NCBI GenBank assembly: GCA_020847395.1
Contig: JADLCD010000055.1
Location: forward strand, 1 to 47,681
Source: Chitinophagaceae bacterium
GTDB taxonomy: Bacteria > Bacteroidota > Bacteroidia > Chitinophagales > Chitinophagaceae
Direction: 5' to 3'
Length of the DNA: 47,681 nt
Numbering within the stretch: position 1 is the first letter of the stretch; the number at the start of each line of letters is the position of its first letter. Below the pieces are notes generated by a model. The model was not told the DNA's origin, did not search any database, and saw only the letters and a program-made list of their open reading frames with translations. Made by a program: the position numbers and the translations under genes. This document shows positions 1 to 9,474 of the stretch, one piece after another.

Positions 1-474
1 TAATGCTTTACTGCCAACCGCAACATTCAAAGCCGAAGTAGAAGTAAGCAATGCAGAGTCGCCTACTGCAACATTACCAAAACCGGTAGTATTTGAAAGA
101 AGAGCCGAAGAGCCGACGGCTACATTGATAGTGCCTGTGGTATTGTTGAACAGCGCTTTGCTGCCAAAAGCACTGTTGCCATAACCAGAGCTATTAGCAT
201 TACCTGCAGTTTGCCCCGCAAAAAAATTACTTATACCTGGTGCATAAATAATTCGCGAATTTTTAAGGTAATATTCTGTACCAATATAAATATTTTTCCA
301 ATTTTGAGCAGTGCTACCAAGGTTTAAAGTATTGTTTGTGGCTGGTGTAAGACCTTGATTTATTGCTGTTGGCGAAACAAGATTAGAAAGAGAGGTATTA
401 GCCTGTGAAAAAATTTGCTGATAAAAACCGAGCGATACTATCAATAATACCGCCATGTAAAATTTTGATTTCAT
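1..474 (-). CDS. Secreted beta-roll repeat surface protein, N-terminal part (cut by window edge)
   Basis: The reading frame is open from an ATG at 474 to the window edge, giving 158 residues with no stop. Residues 1-24 form a signal peptide (MKSK, then a hydrophobic stretch ending FSQ), so the protein is probably exported. Residues 100-158 hold three and a half repeats of about 17 residues with the pattern N-x-A-x-G-S-x-A-L-x-x-[NS]-T-[TS]. This is the pattern of YadA-head or tail-fibre-like beta-roll repeats seen in many Bacteroidota surface proteins. The segment before it (about 40-90, with LNLGS and WKNIYIG) resembles the leader region of Bacteroidota tail-fibre-domain proteins, which often end in a self-cleaving S74 chaperone; that end is outside the window. 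It follows the permease array on the same strand after 293 bp. The beta-roll call is firm; the function is not known. Confidence 0.8.
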   Translation of the reverse strand, partial: MKSKFYMAVLLIVSLGFYQQIFSQANTSLSNLVSPTAINQGLTPATNNTLNLGSTAQNWKNIYIGTEYYLKNSRIIYAPGISNFFAGQTAGNANSSGYGNSAFGSKALFNNTTGTINVAVGSSALLSNTTGFGNVAVGDSALLTSTSALNVAVGSKAL

Positions 475-495
475 AATAAAAAATTATTAAAGAAT

Positions 496-522
496 GAAAA
501 GTAATGGATATACTATTTTCAA
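496..522 (-). promoter_or_regulatory. Possible Bacteroidota promoter for the surface-repeat gene
   Basis: On the minus strand a TTG (520-522) lies 16 bp before TACTTTTC (496-503), a seven-of-eight match to the TAnnTTTG -7 element. It is 22 bp upstream of the ATG at 474. The last base of the -7 element and the short spacing are imperfect. Confidence 0.3.
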
Positions 523-767
523 GGGATAAAACTGATTTCTAAAGAGGTGATGTAATATGGATGATATTATGTTGTTTTACCCTGTAAAAAATATAAATAT
601 GCAGGAAAATAATAGCATTTCTGAAAATACTACGCATAGATTTATTTTCATAAAGAAATTTTTAATATTACCGCGAGTACAAATCTGCATTTCTTTTTTA
701 ACAATTACAATCCCTCAAATGAGTTAGATGCAAATCCGTTAATGCCCTTAATCATAGTTCCGGCATT

Positions 768-3164
768 TTACTCTGTTCGCAAACTCTTCACCGGGTTTGC
801 TGTCGCAGCATATATTGCTCTTATCCCAACGCTCAATAATGCTATAAACAAAATAACTCCTGCCGAACAAACAAAAAACCAGCCTTGTATATCTGTACGG
901 TACGCATAGCCCTGCAACCATTTTGTCATTGCCCAATACGACAGCGGTGCGCCAACGATAAAAGAGATAATGATAAGCCAAAGAAATTCTTTACCAATAA
1001 GTACAGTAATAGTTGAAACAGATGCGCCTAAAATTTTTCGGATACCTATTTCTTTTGTTCGCTTGCGAACAACCAAAGAAACAAGACTAAATAAGCCGGC
1101 TGATAACAATACAATAGCGAGACCTGTAAAAATATTAATCAATTGAGTTAATCTTAATTCGGTTGCATACTGAGCTGCAATTGTTTCATCAATAAAAGAA
1201 AAATCAAATTTTTCCCGGGGAAAATATTTCTTATATATGTTACTGATAAAAGAAATACCTGAAGCTGTATTAGCAGCGCTTATCCGGGTGTACGCATGAT
1301 TCAGCGCTGCTCCGCTCGCTTTGTTCCTGATACAGATAAGGGGAGCCTGCGTTTTAAAAGAGGTGCCATTAAAATCTCCGGATACTCCTATAATAGTTCC
1401 TTGCAGAAAAAAATCTTTGGTCAGCATTTTACCAACAGGATCTTTCATTTGCAAAGCATTCACCAGCGCGTTGGTTACAATAATAGGTCTGTTAGGATCT
1501 GCACCAGTCCAATTGGCGCTATCATAATCTACCATGTCTGCCGGATGATTTCTTGAGAACCCCCTCCCCTGCAATATCGGAATCTGAAAGGTTTTCATAA
1601 AATCCATATCTGCTACTATAATTACCGTTGGCAACAAGTTGAAAGAATCAACGGGATTATTTAATGCTGTTGTCATGCTATAGGTATTTCCTATATCAGT
1701 TGATGATAGCGAAACTGCCTCAATATTTGGATTTTGCAGAAGCTCATTCTTAAAAGCTTCAGGGTAATTGTTTGAAAAAGGAAGCTTAAAACTTACAAGA
1801 TTGTATTTATTAAACCCAAGCGGTTTATTATTAAGATAGTTGAGTTGTGAACGAACTATAATGGTGGCAATAATCAATACAACCGAAATGGTTAGCTGTG
1901 CCGTAATCAATATTTTTCTGAAATTGAAATTTAGTCCCGGGTTTTGATAACCTTTTTTGATCGCAACTACCGGGTAAATTTTTGATAAAAACAATGCGGG
2001 GTACAACCCGGATACAAGACATGCAATTATACATACAGCAATAACCGCTGTTATCGTTAATTTATCCAGCATAAAATAAATACCCGCCTGTATATCGCTC
2101 AATAATGTAAACTGTTTCCATGTTGCTATGGCAAGTATAAAAGCAATAACAGCAGCGGCAAAAAAGTACGCACCTGTTTCAACAAGTATTTGCAGAATAA
2201 TTTGTTTCTTTTGTGCACCCATTACTTTGCGTATACCCATTTCCATGGTTCGCTCCATATTGCGGGCAATGGTGAGATTAATGAAATTAATACAGCCTAT
2301 CAACAATAAGAGTAATGCAATACAACCGTAAATGTATACGTATTTAATATCTCCAAGATTGTAATGGGTGTCCTGACCTTTAATATTGGAGGAATAGAGG
2401 TGCATATCAGAAATTGGTTGAAGACTAATTTTTAAATGATTCAAACCAAGTTTACCAGAAAGCTGGTTGATTTTTTGAGTTACTGCTGCAACAGATGCAT
2501 CCCTGTTTAAAAAAATAAAGTCATTTCCTCCATTATACCCTCCTTCCAAATCGGATTTAGTAAGTGCAGGCTTGGGTCGTCTATAATAAAATGCTTCTGT
2601 TTGCAAAAAAGAATTTTGGGGCATATCTTCCGCTATACCGCTAATAATATAAGCATCGTCTTTGGTATTAAATGATTGGCCCACTACCTGCGTAGTATTA
2701 AACAATCTTTTTGCTGCTGATACGGTAAGTACAATACTATTGGAGTTGCTTAGTGCCGTTTTAGGGTTTCCCTGTTCAAATTTTAAATTAAAAATAGAAA
2801 AGAAACTACTGTTTACGCCACTAACTATAATATCACTATACTGATTTTTAATCAATACTTGTTCCTTCCTCGTATCAATATTTGTTTGATCTTTTACTTC
2901 AGGTATTTCGTTTACAATATTTGAACCAAACCCTGATGGCACATCCTCGGTATTGCCATAGTCATGCCGATCATCGTTACTGATTAACCGGTATACCTGG
3001 TTATGATTACTATAACTTTGTTCAAACCGGGTTGAGTAATTAATATACCCGGCAATCAGTATTACAGCTACCAATCCTATTATTAAACTGCTAAGACTTA
3101 TAAGTGTATCAACTTTGTCTTTTTTAAAACTTCTGAATGCAATCAGGAAATAATTTTTGAACAT
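768..3164 (-). CDS. FtsX/MacB-type ABC transporter permease, copy C15
   Basis: This 798-residue inner-membrane permease is the last copy of the array. It has TM1 at about 20-42, a periplasmic MacB-type domain to about 280, FtsX helices to about 405, then a second helix, periplasmic domain (about 455-670) and FtsX block. Coupling motif 1 reads MERTMEMGIRKVMG (near 305-320) and motif 2 KRTKEIGIRKILG (near 700). The tail is NPVKSLRTE. The N-terminus is one of the most divergent of the array: the usual INI-GL-G signature after TM1 is replaced by SLSSLIIGLV. It starts 109 bp after the broken copy and is followed, after 293 bp, by the surface-repeat gene. The substrate is unknown; the family includes MacB and LolCE-like mechanotransmitters that need an ATPase partner. 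Confidence 0.93.
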   Translation of the reverse strand: MFKNYFLIAFRSFKKDKVDTLISLSSLIIGLVAVILIAGYINYSTRFEQSYSNHNQVYRLISNDDRHDYGNTEDVPSGFGSNIVNEIPEVKDQTNIDTRKEQVLIKNQYSDIIVSGVNSSFFSIFNLKFEQGNPKTALSNSNSIVLTVSAAKRLFNTTQVVGQSFNTKDDAYIISGIAEDMPQNSFLQTEAFYYRRPKPALTKSDLEGGYNGGNDFIFLNRDASVAAVTQKINQLSGKLGLNHLKISLQPISDMHLYSSNIKGQDTHYNLGDIKYVYIYGCIALLLLLIGCINFINLTIARNMERTMEMGIRKVMGAQKKQIILQILVETGAYFFAAAVIAFILAIATWKQFTLLSDIQAGIYFMLDKLTITAVIAVCIIACLVSGLYPALFLSKIYPVVAIKKGYQNPGLNFNFRKILITAQLTISVVLIIATIIVRSQLNYLNNKPLGFNKYNLVSFKLPFSNNYPEAFKNELLQNPNIEAVSLSSTDIGNTYSMTTALNNPVDSFNLLPTVIIVADMDFMKTFQIPILQGRGFSRNHPADMVDYDSANWTGADPNRPIIVTNALVNALQMKDPVGKMLTKDFFLQGTIIGVSGDFNGTSFKTQAPLICIRNKASGAALNHAYTRISAANTASGISFISNIYKKYFPREKFDFSFIDETIAAQYATELRLTQLINIFTGLAIVLLSAGLFSLVSLVVRKRTKEIGIRKILGASVSTITVLIGKEFLWLIIISFIVGAPLSYWAMTKWLQGYAYRTDIQGWFFVCSAGVILFIALLSVGIRAIYAATANPVKSLRTE

Positions 3165-3273
3165 AGTTATTGTTTATGATGTGTATTTTAGGTTTCAGCG
3201 TTCAGCTTTCAGTATTCAATGCTCAACTATAATGCATTGATTATTGACTATTGCCTATTGACTGTTCACCACT

Positions 3274-4326
3274 TCACTCCGTTCTCAATGCTTTTACAGG
3301 GTTAGCTGTTGCCACTTTGATTGCCTGGAAACTTATTGTTATTAAGACTAGCAATAGGGTCAATAATCCGGCAATGGCAAACATCCACCAACTGATATTG
3401 ATGCGATAAACAAACTCCTGCAACCATTTATTCATCGCCCACCATGCCACAGGCGAAGCGATAATCAAAGCCATTAAAATAATCCTAAACAACAAAGAAA
3501 TATAGCCAGCGCCGAAAATGCTGATATCAGTTTCGAGGTTTTAATTTCCGCTTTATACATATTAGCAAACTCCTCATCCATAAACGTATATTCAAATGGC
3601 TCTTTTAATTTTAATTTGAATATTTTATTAAAGTCAGCGTCAACAGACAAAGGAGTGAAAGGCTGTTCCTGATTTTCTGCCTTGCCACTCCAACCAATAC
3701 CTCCACCAAAAGAGAAACGCAGGTTCTGAATATTATCACTTGCCAATGTCGTATTTTCAACCGCTCCGATCTTTGTTAATTCATTTTTCAGTGTTTCTCC
3801 CAATACAGCACTCTCTTTATCATCATTTTTATTTTGCCAGGCTGATGGAAGTTTCAGCGAAAAAATCTGGCTACGATTATACCCTTCGTTGTTATAATAG
3901 ATATACTTCATCTGTTTATTCAGGGTCGCTGATAATAATGTCAGACTGTTCATCATCATCTTTATTTGGTGCATCAAATCTTTTTGCATTATTGTTATTA
4001 CCTGCTATCAAAACCTTTGCGTAGTAAATATGGAACTGCGCCACTTTTTCAACGCCCGTAAAACCAGTTTTTATTACTGCTGCCATTGGTTTAGGAACAG
4101 TTGGCTTATAATTTTTGTCGCCGGAGCTTTCCTGCAGCACTGAAACAGCACGGTATATCCATTCTTTGCCAGGATGAAAATCATCGTATGTTAATTCAAA
4201 TTTTGTATCGAGATAAATAATAAGGCAGGCAGTAATGCCAAGCGTAAGCCCTAAAATATTAATAACAGTAACTGTTTTATTTTTTAAAATGTTGCAGCAT
4301 GCGGTTTTGAAATAATTTTTAAACAT
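3274..4326 (-). pseudogene. Broken FtsX/MacB-type permease with three internal deletions
   Basis: About 1.05 kb remains of a gene that should be about 2.4 kb. The ATG at 4326 begins MFKNYFKTACCNILKNK, a normal family N-terminus. Near 3916 the frame reads SDIIISDPE then stop. The +1 frame resumes at once with NKQMKYIYYNNEGYN, which aligns to the start of the second half in intact copies, so about 1 kb has been lost out of frame. A second, in-frame loss of roughly 110-120 residues joins FNKIFKLKL to PFEYTFMDEEF near 3601-3612. A third joins LGLF to ALIIASPVAWW near 3480-3490 and removes coupling motif 2. The end is a normal NPVKALRTE (stop at 3274). It is certainly non-functional as a full permease. 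Its intact ends show that it was once a standard array member. Confidence 0.92.
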
Positions 4327-4417
4327 GACCAAAAAATTTTTACATTAATAAATATTGTTCTTTGGTTAAGTTGGAATTAATATTCTATTCTTAGCTATTA
4401 TCTGCTTATTTACGTTA

Positions 4418-4438
4418 TCACTCCATTCTCAAACTCTT
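4418..4438 (-). pseudogene. Fossil permease tail (KSLRME, stop) displaced by repeat element
   Basis: On the minus strand the codons for K-S-L-R-M-E and TGA stand just downstream of the present stop of copy C14 (4464). They match the normal 3' end of array genes and are separated from it by the 46-bp double-hairpin insertion. Confidence 0.8.
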
Positions 4439-4440
4439 CA

Positions 4441-4486
4441 TCCCGATATGCATCGGGATTCTGTCACTCCGTCCGGAGTGACTTCA
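4441..4486. repeat. 46-bp double-hairpin element in the 3' end of C14
   Basis: The element contains TCCCGATATGCATCGGGA (7-bp arms) and GTCACTCCGTCCGGAGTGAC (9-bp arms). It is bounded by a 5-bp direct repeat CTTCA (4436-4440 and 4482-4486). It lies at the K|S junction of the NPVK|SLRTE codons. The second palindrome itself reads S-L-R-T-E-stop, so the protein end is restored. Confidence 0.85.
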
Positions 4487-6917
4487 CCGGGTTTGCAATG
4501 GCCGCTTTTATAGCCTGAAAACTTATGGTTGCTAATGCAATCAACAATGCTAATACTCCTGCAACCAAAAACACCCACCAATTAACATCAATTCTGTAAG
4601 CAAAACTTTGTAACCATTTGTACATGAAATACCAGCTAAGCGGAACCGCAATAACGAATGCTATTGCAACAAGCTTTACAAATTCTTTTGAAAGCATTTG
4701 CACAATGCCGCTTACGCTTGCTCCTAAAACTTTTCTTATGCCGATTTCTTTTGTTCTTTGTTCAGCTATAAATGTTGCCAGGCCGAACAATCCTAAACAT
4801 GCAATGGCAATAGCAAGCACGGAAAATATTAAAGCTATTTTGCCTACACGTTGTTCTGCATCATACATTTCATTAAATGATTCATCCAGGAAGCGATAGC
4901 TGAAAGGCATAGATGGTGCAAGCGCTTTCCATTTGTTTTCTGCTGCGCTTACAATGTTGCTGACATTTGCTGCATTCACTTTAAATAAAACATAATCACT
5001 GCCGTACTTATTAAGCCGTAAACACAATGAGCCAACATTTTGATGAAGCGATTCAAAATTGAAATTCTTTACCACGCCGATAATGTTATATGCAACCGGC
5101 TTATTGTCATCGCCTTCCAGCCTGTAAATTTTTGTATTAAGCAAGTCTTTCCTGTTCAGCGATTTTGCTGCTGCTTCATTCAGAATTATTGCTGAAGAAT
5201 CGCTGGGAAAATCTTTTGAAAAATTTCTGCCCTGAATAATCTGCATACCCATGGTGGGTATGTAATCTTTATCAACCGTCCAGTCCTGCATATCTAAGCC
5301 ATTCTTTGCATCTGCAGTCGGCTCGGCAAAAAAAACATTATCATTACGGCTGGAATTGCTTACCGGCAGGTACGAGCCTGTTGTTGCCGATCGTACACCG
5401 CTGAGGGTTGAAATTTCATTCTTATAAATTTTTGCGTTATCGCCCAGGCTATATGCATCATTAACAATCAATACCTGGTCTTTATTAAAACCAATATCTT
5501 TTGTTTGAATAAAATGCAGTTGCTTATAAATAACAATGGTGCCGATGATTAAAAAGATGGATGTTGCAAATTGAAATACCACCAATACGTTTCTTAGCTG
5601 CCCGCTTTTACTACCTGTTTTGAGTTTGCCTTTCAATACTTCAACAGGTTTGAATGCGGATAAGAAAAATGCAGGGTAGCTACCCGCAATAAACCCTACA
5701 ATAATGGGCAATAAAACGAGTGACAATAAAATTTCCGGAGAAAAAAGATTGCTGAGAAAAATTGTTTTGTTAGCAATGCTGTTAAAAGATGGCAGTATTA
5801 ACCATACAATAATAACAGCGATTAATAACGACAAACATGCTATTAAAACAGATTCACTTAGAAACTGCAGGATGAGTCCTTTTTTGCCGGTTCCAAGCAC
5901 TTTGCGAATGCCTACTTCTTTTGCGCGTTTGGCAGAGCGTGCCGTAGTAAGATTCATAAAGTTGATACAGGCAATTAATAAAATAAACAATGCTACTGCA
6001 CTGAAAATATACACATATTGAATATTACCGCCGGGAGCTAACTCATATTGATAATCTGAATACAGATGAATTTTGGTAAGCGGAATGAGCGAGTACTTTA
6101 TTTTGTTTCCGCCTTTCTTAAAATCATCTATATTGTTTAGATTAATTATCTGCTGAAGATAAGGAAACACGTAGCGGGTAATATAATCATCAAACTTTTT
6201 TTCAAAAGCTTTATAATCTGTTCCTTTTGCCAGCAGCAAATAAGTATGAAAATTATTACTGGCAAATTGTCCCCATTGATAGCCGGCATTCTTCATCGAA
6301 AACAAAAAATCATAATTAAAATGGCTATTCTTTGGCATGTCTTTAATAACTGCTGTTATTGTATATACATCACCATTTCCATCATAATGATATCCCTGTG
6401 TTTGCGTTTCAATGGTTTTGCCGATAACATCTGTTTTGCCGAAATATTTTTTTGCCGCTGATTCAGTAATAACAACAGTGTTAGGTTCATTTAATGCAGT
6501 ATGTGTATTGCCGGCAATAGCAGGAAAAGTAAACACATTAAAAAAGGTAGAATCAACATTAGCAACATTTCCTTCTTTAATAAAGCTGTTGCCTTTCTTA
6601 ATTAGTTTATACCCGCTGTTGCTATAAATACGTGTGTATTGTTCTACCTGCGGATAATCTTTTCTCAATACCTGGCCCATCATATCCGACGTTTCTGCAC
6701 CGTGAAATTCACTGCCGCCAAAACGGATATCTGCATTGATGCGGTAAATACGGTCTGCATTTTTATTAAACCTGTCGTAGCTCAATTCATTCAGTACATA
6801 CAATGTGATAATTAAAAAACAGGCAAGCCCGGTTGCGAGCCCAACAATATTGATGATGGAAAATGTTTTGTTTCGCAAAAGGTTGCGAAGAATAACTTTG
6901 AAATAATTTTTTATCAT
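4464..6917 (-). CDS. FtsX/MacB-type ABC transporter permease, copy C14
   Basis: An 817-residue double permease. TM1 is at about 21-44 after NKTFSIINIVGLATG. The first periplasmic domain runs to about 300 and contains the family marker IHLYSDYQYELAPGGN (283-298). TM2 is at about 303-323 and coupling motif 1 (RAKEVGIRKVLG) at 331-342. Three helices lead to the second half, whose periplasmic domain has the GRNFSKDFPSDSSAIILNEAA segment. Motif 2 (QRTKEIGIRKVLGASVSG) starts near 719, and the final two helices end in NPVKSLRTE. The second half is closest by eye to copy C5 (28592-31015), sharing the MQ-W-VD-Y-P-GRNFS and VVKNFNF segments, which points to a common duplication. The current stop lies inside the inserted element at 4441-4486. 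No ATPase is nearby. Confidence 0.95.
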   Translation of the reverse strand: MIKNYFKVILRNLLRNKTFSIINIVGLATGLACFLIITLYVLNELSYDRFNKNADRIYRINADIRFGGSEFHGAETSDMMGQVLRKDYPQVEQYTRIYSNSGYKLIKKGNSFIKEGNVANVDSTFFNVFTFPAIAGNTHTALNEPNTVVITESAAKKYFGKTDVIGKTIETQTQGYHYDGNGDVYTITAVIKDMPKNSHFNYDFLFSMKNAGYQWGQFASNNFHTYLLLAKGTDYKAFEKKFDDYITRYVFPYLQQIINLNNIDDFKKGGNKIKYSLIPLTKIHLYSDYQYELAPGGNIQYVYIFSAVALFILLIACINFMNLTTARSAKRAKEVGIRKVLGTGKKGLILQFLSESVLIACLSLLIAVIIVWLILPSFNSIANKTIFLSNLFSPEILLSLVLLPIIVGFIAGSYPAFFLSAFKPVEVLKGKLKTGSKSGQLRNVLVVFQFATSIFLIIGTIVIYKQLHFIQTKDIGFNKDQVLIVNDAYSLGDNAKIYKNEISTLSGVRSATTGSYLPVSNSSRNDNVFFAEPTADAKNGLDMQDWTVDKDYIPTMGMQIIQGRNFSKDFPSDSSAIILNEAAAKSLNRKDLLNTKIYRLEGDDNKPVAYNIIGVVKNFNFESLHQNVGSLCLRLNKYGSDYVLFKVNAANVSNIVSAAENKWKALAPSMPFSYRFLDESFNEMYDAEQRVGKIALIFSVLAIAIACLGLFGLATFIAEQRTKEIGIRKVLGASVSGIVQMLSKEFVKLVAIAFVIAVPLSWYFMYKWLQSFAYRIDVNWWVFLVAGVLALLIALATISFQAIKAAIANPVKSLRTE

Positions 6918-6976
6918 AAAGAAATTGTTATATTTTTTGATGGTTAGGAAACGATCATGATTAAACCTATTTGTTT

Positions 6977-6997
6977 CTATTCCGTTCTCAAACTCTT
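6977..6997 (-). pseudogene. Fossil permease tail (KSLRTE, stop) downstream of C13
   Basis: Minus-strand codons for K-S-L-R-T-E followed by TAG lie just past the present stop of copy C13, cut off from it by the 46-bp element. Confidence 0.8.
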
Positions 6998-6999
6998 CA

Positions 7000-7045
7000 T
7001 CCCAATATGCATCGGGATTCCGTCATTCCGTCCGGAGTGACTTCA
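7000..7045. repeat. 46-bp double-hairpin element in the 3' end of C13
   Basis: Same element and same insertion point as at 4441-4486, bounded by CTTCA at 6995-6999 and 7041-7045. It differs by a few substitutions (one mismatch in the first hairpin, one in the second). It supplies the present SLRTE and stop of C13. Confidence 0.85.
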
Positions 7046-9431
7046 CCGGGTTTGCCAACGCCGCTTTTATCGCCTGGAAACTTATCGTTAACAGTGCAAT
7101 CACCAATGCGGCTAAACCCGCAACAACAAATACCCACCACTCTATATTAACCCGGTACGCAAAATTTTCCAACCATTTATTCATTACATACCATGCAACA
7201 GGAACAGCGATGATTGCAGAAACAAAAACAAGTTTTAAAAAGCCGGTTGACAACATGGCTGTAATACCTGATACACTCGCACCCAACACTTTTCTTATCC
7301 CAATTTCTTTTATTCTTTGCTGCACAGTAAATGCGGCTAATCCAAACAATCCTAAGCAAGCGATGATTAACGAAAGTATCGAGAAATACAAAAAGAATTT
7401 GGAAAACCTGCTTTCAGCAATGTATTGGTCATTGAGTTTCTTATCCATAAAACTATATTCGAGCAGGGCGCCGGGAAAAATTTTTTTCCAGTTATCTGCT
7501 ATCCAGCTAACCGCTTTTTGCGGATCATTCATAGCGATACGTACAGATATTTGTGAGAAACGCTGATTAGGAAAATAAGGCATAATCACAAGCGGCTCTA
7601 CCTGCTGATATAATGAATTAAAATGAAAATCTTTTACAACACCAATTACCCGCCCTTCTTTTCCGGTTGCACTAAAAGGTTTATTAATGGCGTCTTCTGC
7701 ATTTTTCCATCCAAATGATTTTACTGCTGCTTCATTAATAATATATGATGCAGAATCTGCAGCAATATTTGGATAAAAGTTTCTGCCTGCAATCATTTTT
7801 ATTCCGTACACATTAATGTAATTCTCATCAGCTTTTAAATTGTATAAGATGGATGTAATGCGATCGCCATTACCCGAAACAGTAGTAACACCACGATTAC
7901 CTAATCCGCCTGCAAGTATTGTATTAGAAGTAGCAATGCCAGTTACAAATGGCTTAGAAAGAACCGCGTTTTTAAATGCCTGATAGTTTTCGATTACATC
8001 TGTATTACCGTTTGTTTTTAAAGTGAGCAAAGCATCTTTTTTGTACCCAAGATCTTTATGCTGTATATAGGATAATTGAGAATTTACTACGAGTATTCCG
8101 GCAATAAGAATAATCGAAATAGTGAATTGCAGCACCACCAGCAATTTGCGTAATCGTGCACCTCCCGATATTGATGTAAGCTTACCTTTTAAAACTTCTG
8201 CCGGCTTATAGGCTGTTATTAATATTGCAGGATATATGCCTGAGAGAATGCCGAGTGTAAATGTTATCGCAAACAATAAAAGCAATAAATTCAGGGAATT
8301 AAATAATAAAAGTTCTTTGCCGCTTAATTCTTTAAACACAGGTTGCAATACCGCAGCAAGCAAGAGTGCGGCTAAGAAAGAAATGAAAGTAACCACTGAT
8401 GCTTCGGCAAGATGCTGAAAGATGAGTTGTATTTTTTGTGCACCCAATACTTTTTTTACGCCTGTTTCTTTTGCACGTTCGGATGCGCGGGCAGTAGCGA
8501 GATTCATGTAGTTAATGCAGGCAATGAGTAAAATAAGAATACCGATGGTGGCAAAAATGTAAATATTTTCCATGCTGCCTGTTGGTGTAATTTCATACCG
8601 CAAATGAGAATTAAGATGTATAGATGTAAGGGGCTGAACTGAAAAATCCAGATGTGTATTTGTCTCCCGCATATATTTTTCTGTATGTCTTTCCGCAAAT
8701 GCAGGCAACCTGGCTTCTATTTTTTTTATGTCTGATTCATTTCTCAATAAAAGGTAAGTGTAAAAATCATTTTTACCCCATTCAGCAGCGGCTTCAGGTG
8801 CATAGGTTTCAAATGTTTTAAATGAAACAAGAAAATTAAAAGTGAAATGTGCATTCTTTGGTGGATCGGGTATTACGCCTGTTATTTTATAAAGAGCACC
8901 TCTGCCGGTACTATCAAACATATAAATAAGAAATGCTTTTCCGATTGGATCCTCGTTTCCAAAATATTTTCTTGCCATTGACTCGGTAACGATAATATCA
9001 TAAGGGTCATTTAATGCGGTTTTGGCATTACCACGTGAAAGATGATAACCGAAAATATCAAAGAAAGATGGGTCAGTCAGTAGAATTCCGTCTTCATCAG
9101 ATTGGTTGTTGCCAAATTTTACAATTGCATTTCTGTTATCTAAACGAACTGTATTTTCTACTTCCGGAAAGTCTGTTTTAAGTGCATTTGCTAAAGGAGG
9201 TCCGGTAACAGCCTGGTAGAATGTTTCGGAAGGTGTGGTGCTTTTTGAAACTACGCGAACAATTCTGTTTGCCTTCGTGTTGAAAGTATCATAACTTAAT
9301 TCATCTTGTATCCATGAAGCAATAAAAATGAAACAAGTGAGCCCTGCCGCAAGTCCTGCTATGTTTAATAAAGTAAAACCCTTATGCTTTGCAAGATTGC
9401 GAAAAGCAAGAAGTGAAAATTTTTTAAACAT
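7023..9431 (-). CDS. FtsX/MacB-type ABC transporter permease, copy C13
   Basis: An 802-residue double permease with the family layout. The N-terminus is MFKKFSLLAFRNLAKHKG with TM1 at about 20-42. The first periplasmic domain ends with IHLNSHLRYEITPTGSMENIY before TM2. Coupling motif 1 is unusual (RAKETGVKKVLGAQK, threonine and lysine substituted), while motif 2 is canonical (QRIKEIGIRKVLGASVSG, near 704). The helix after it reads LSTGFLKLV instead of the usual LSKEFLKLV. The second periplasmic domain carries GRNFYPNIAADSASYIINEAA and VVKDFHFNSL. It starts 43 bp after C12. The stop is provided by the inserted repeat. Substrate unknown. Confidence 0.95.
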   Translation of the reverse strand: MFKKFSLLAFRNLAKHKGFTLLNIAGLAAGLTCFIFIASWIQDELSYDTFNTKANRIVRVVSKSTTPSETFYQAVTGPPLANALKTDFPEVENTVRLDNRNAIVKFGNNQSDEDGILLTDPSFFDIFGYHLSRGNAKTALNDPYDIIVTESMARKYFGNEDPIGKAFLIYMFDSTGRGALYKITGVIPDPPKNAHFTFNFLVSFKTFETYAPEAAAEWGKNDFYTYLLLRNESDIKKIEARLPAFAERHTEKYMRETNTHLDFSVQPLTSIHLNSHLRYEITPTGSMENIYIFATIGILILLIACINYMNLATARASERAKETGVKKVLGAQKIQLIFQHLAEASVVTFISFLAALLLAAVLQPVFKELSGKELLLFNSLNLLLLLFAITFTLGILSGIYPAILITAYKPAEVLKGKLTSISGGARLRKLLVVLQFTISIILIAGILVVNSQLSYIQHKDLGYKKDALLTLKTNGNTDVIENYQAFKNAVLSKPFVTGIATSNTILAGGLGNRGVTTVSGNGDRITSILYNLKADENYINVYGIKMIAGRNFYPNIAADSASYIINEAAVKSFGWKNAEDAINKPFSATGKEGRVIGVVKDFHFNSLYQQVEPLVIMPYFPNQRFSQISVRIAMNDPQKAVSWIADNWKKIFPGALLEYSFMDKKLNDQYIAESRFSKFFLYFSILSLIIACLGLFGLAAFTVQQRIKEIGIRKVLGASVSGITAMLSTGFLKLVFVSAIIAVPVAWYVMNKWLENFAYRVNIEWWVFVVAGLAALVIALLTISFQAIKAALANPVKSLRTE

Positions 9432-9474
9432 AATTTTTCGTTTTACTGATGAACTAATAGTAATTCACTAATTA

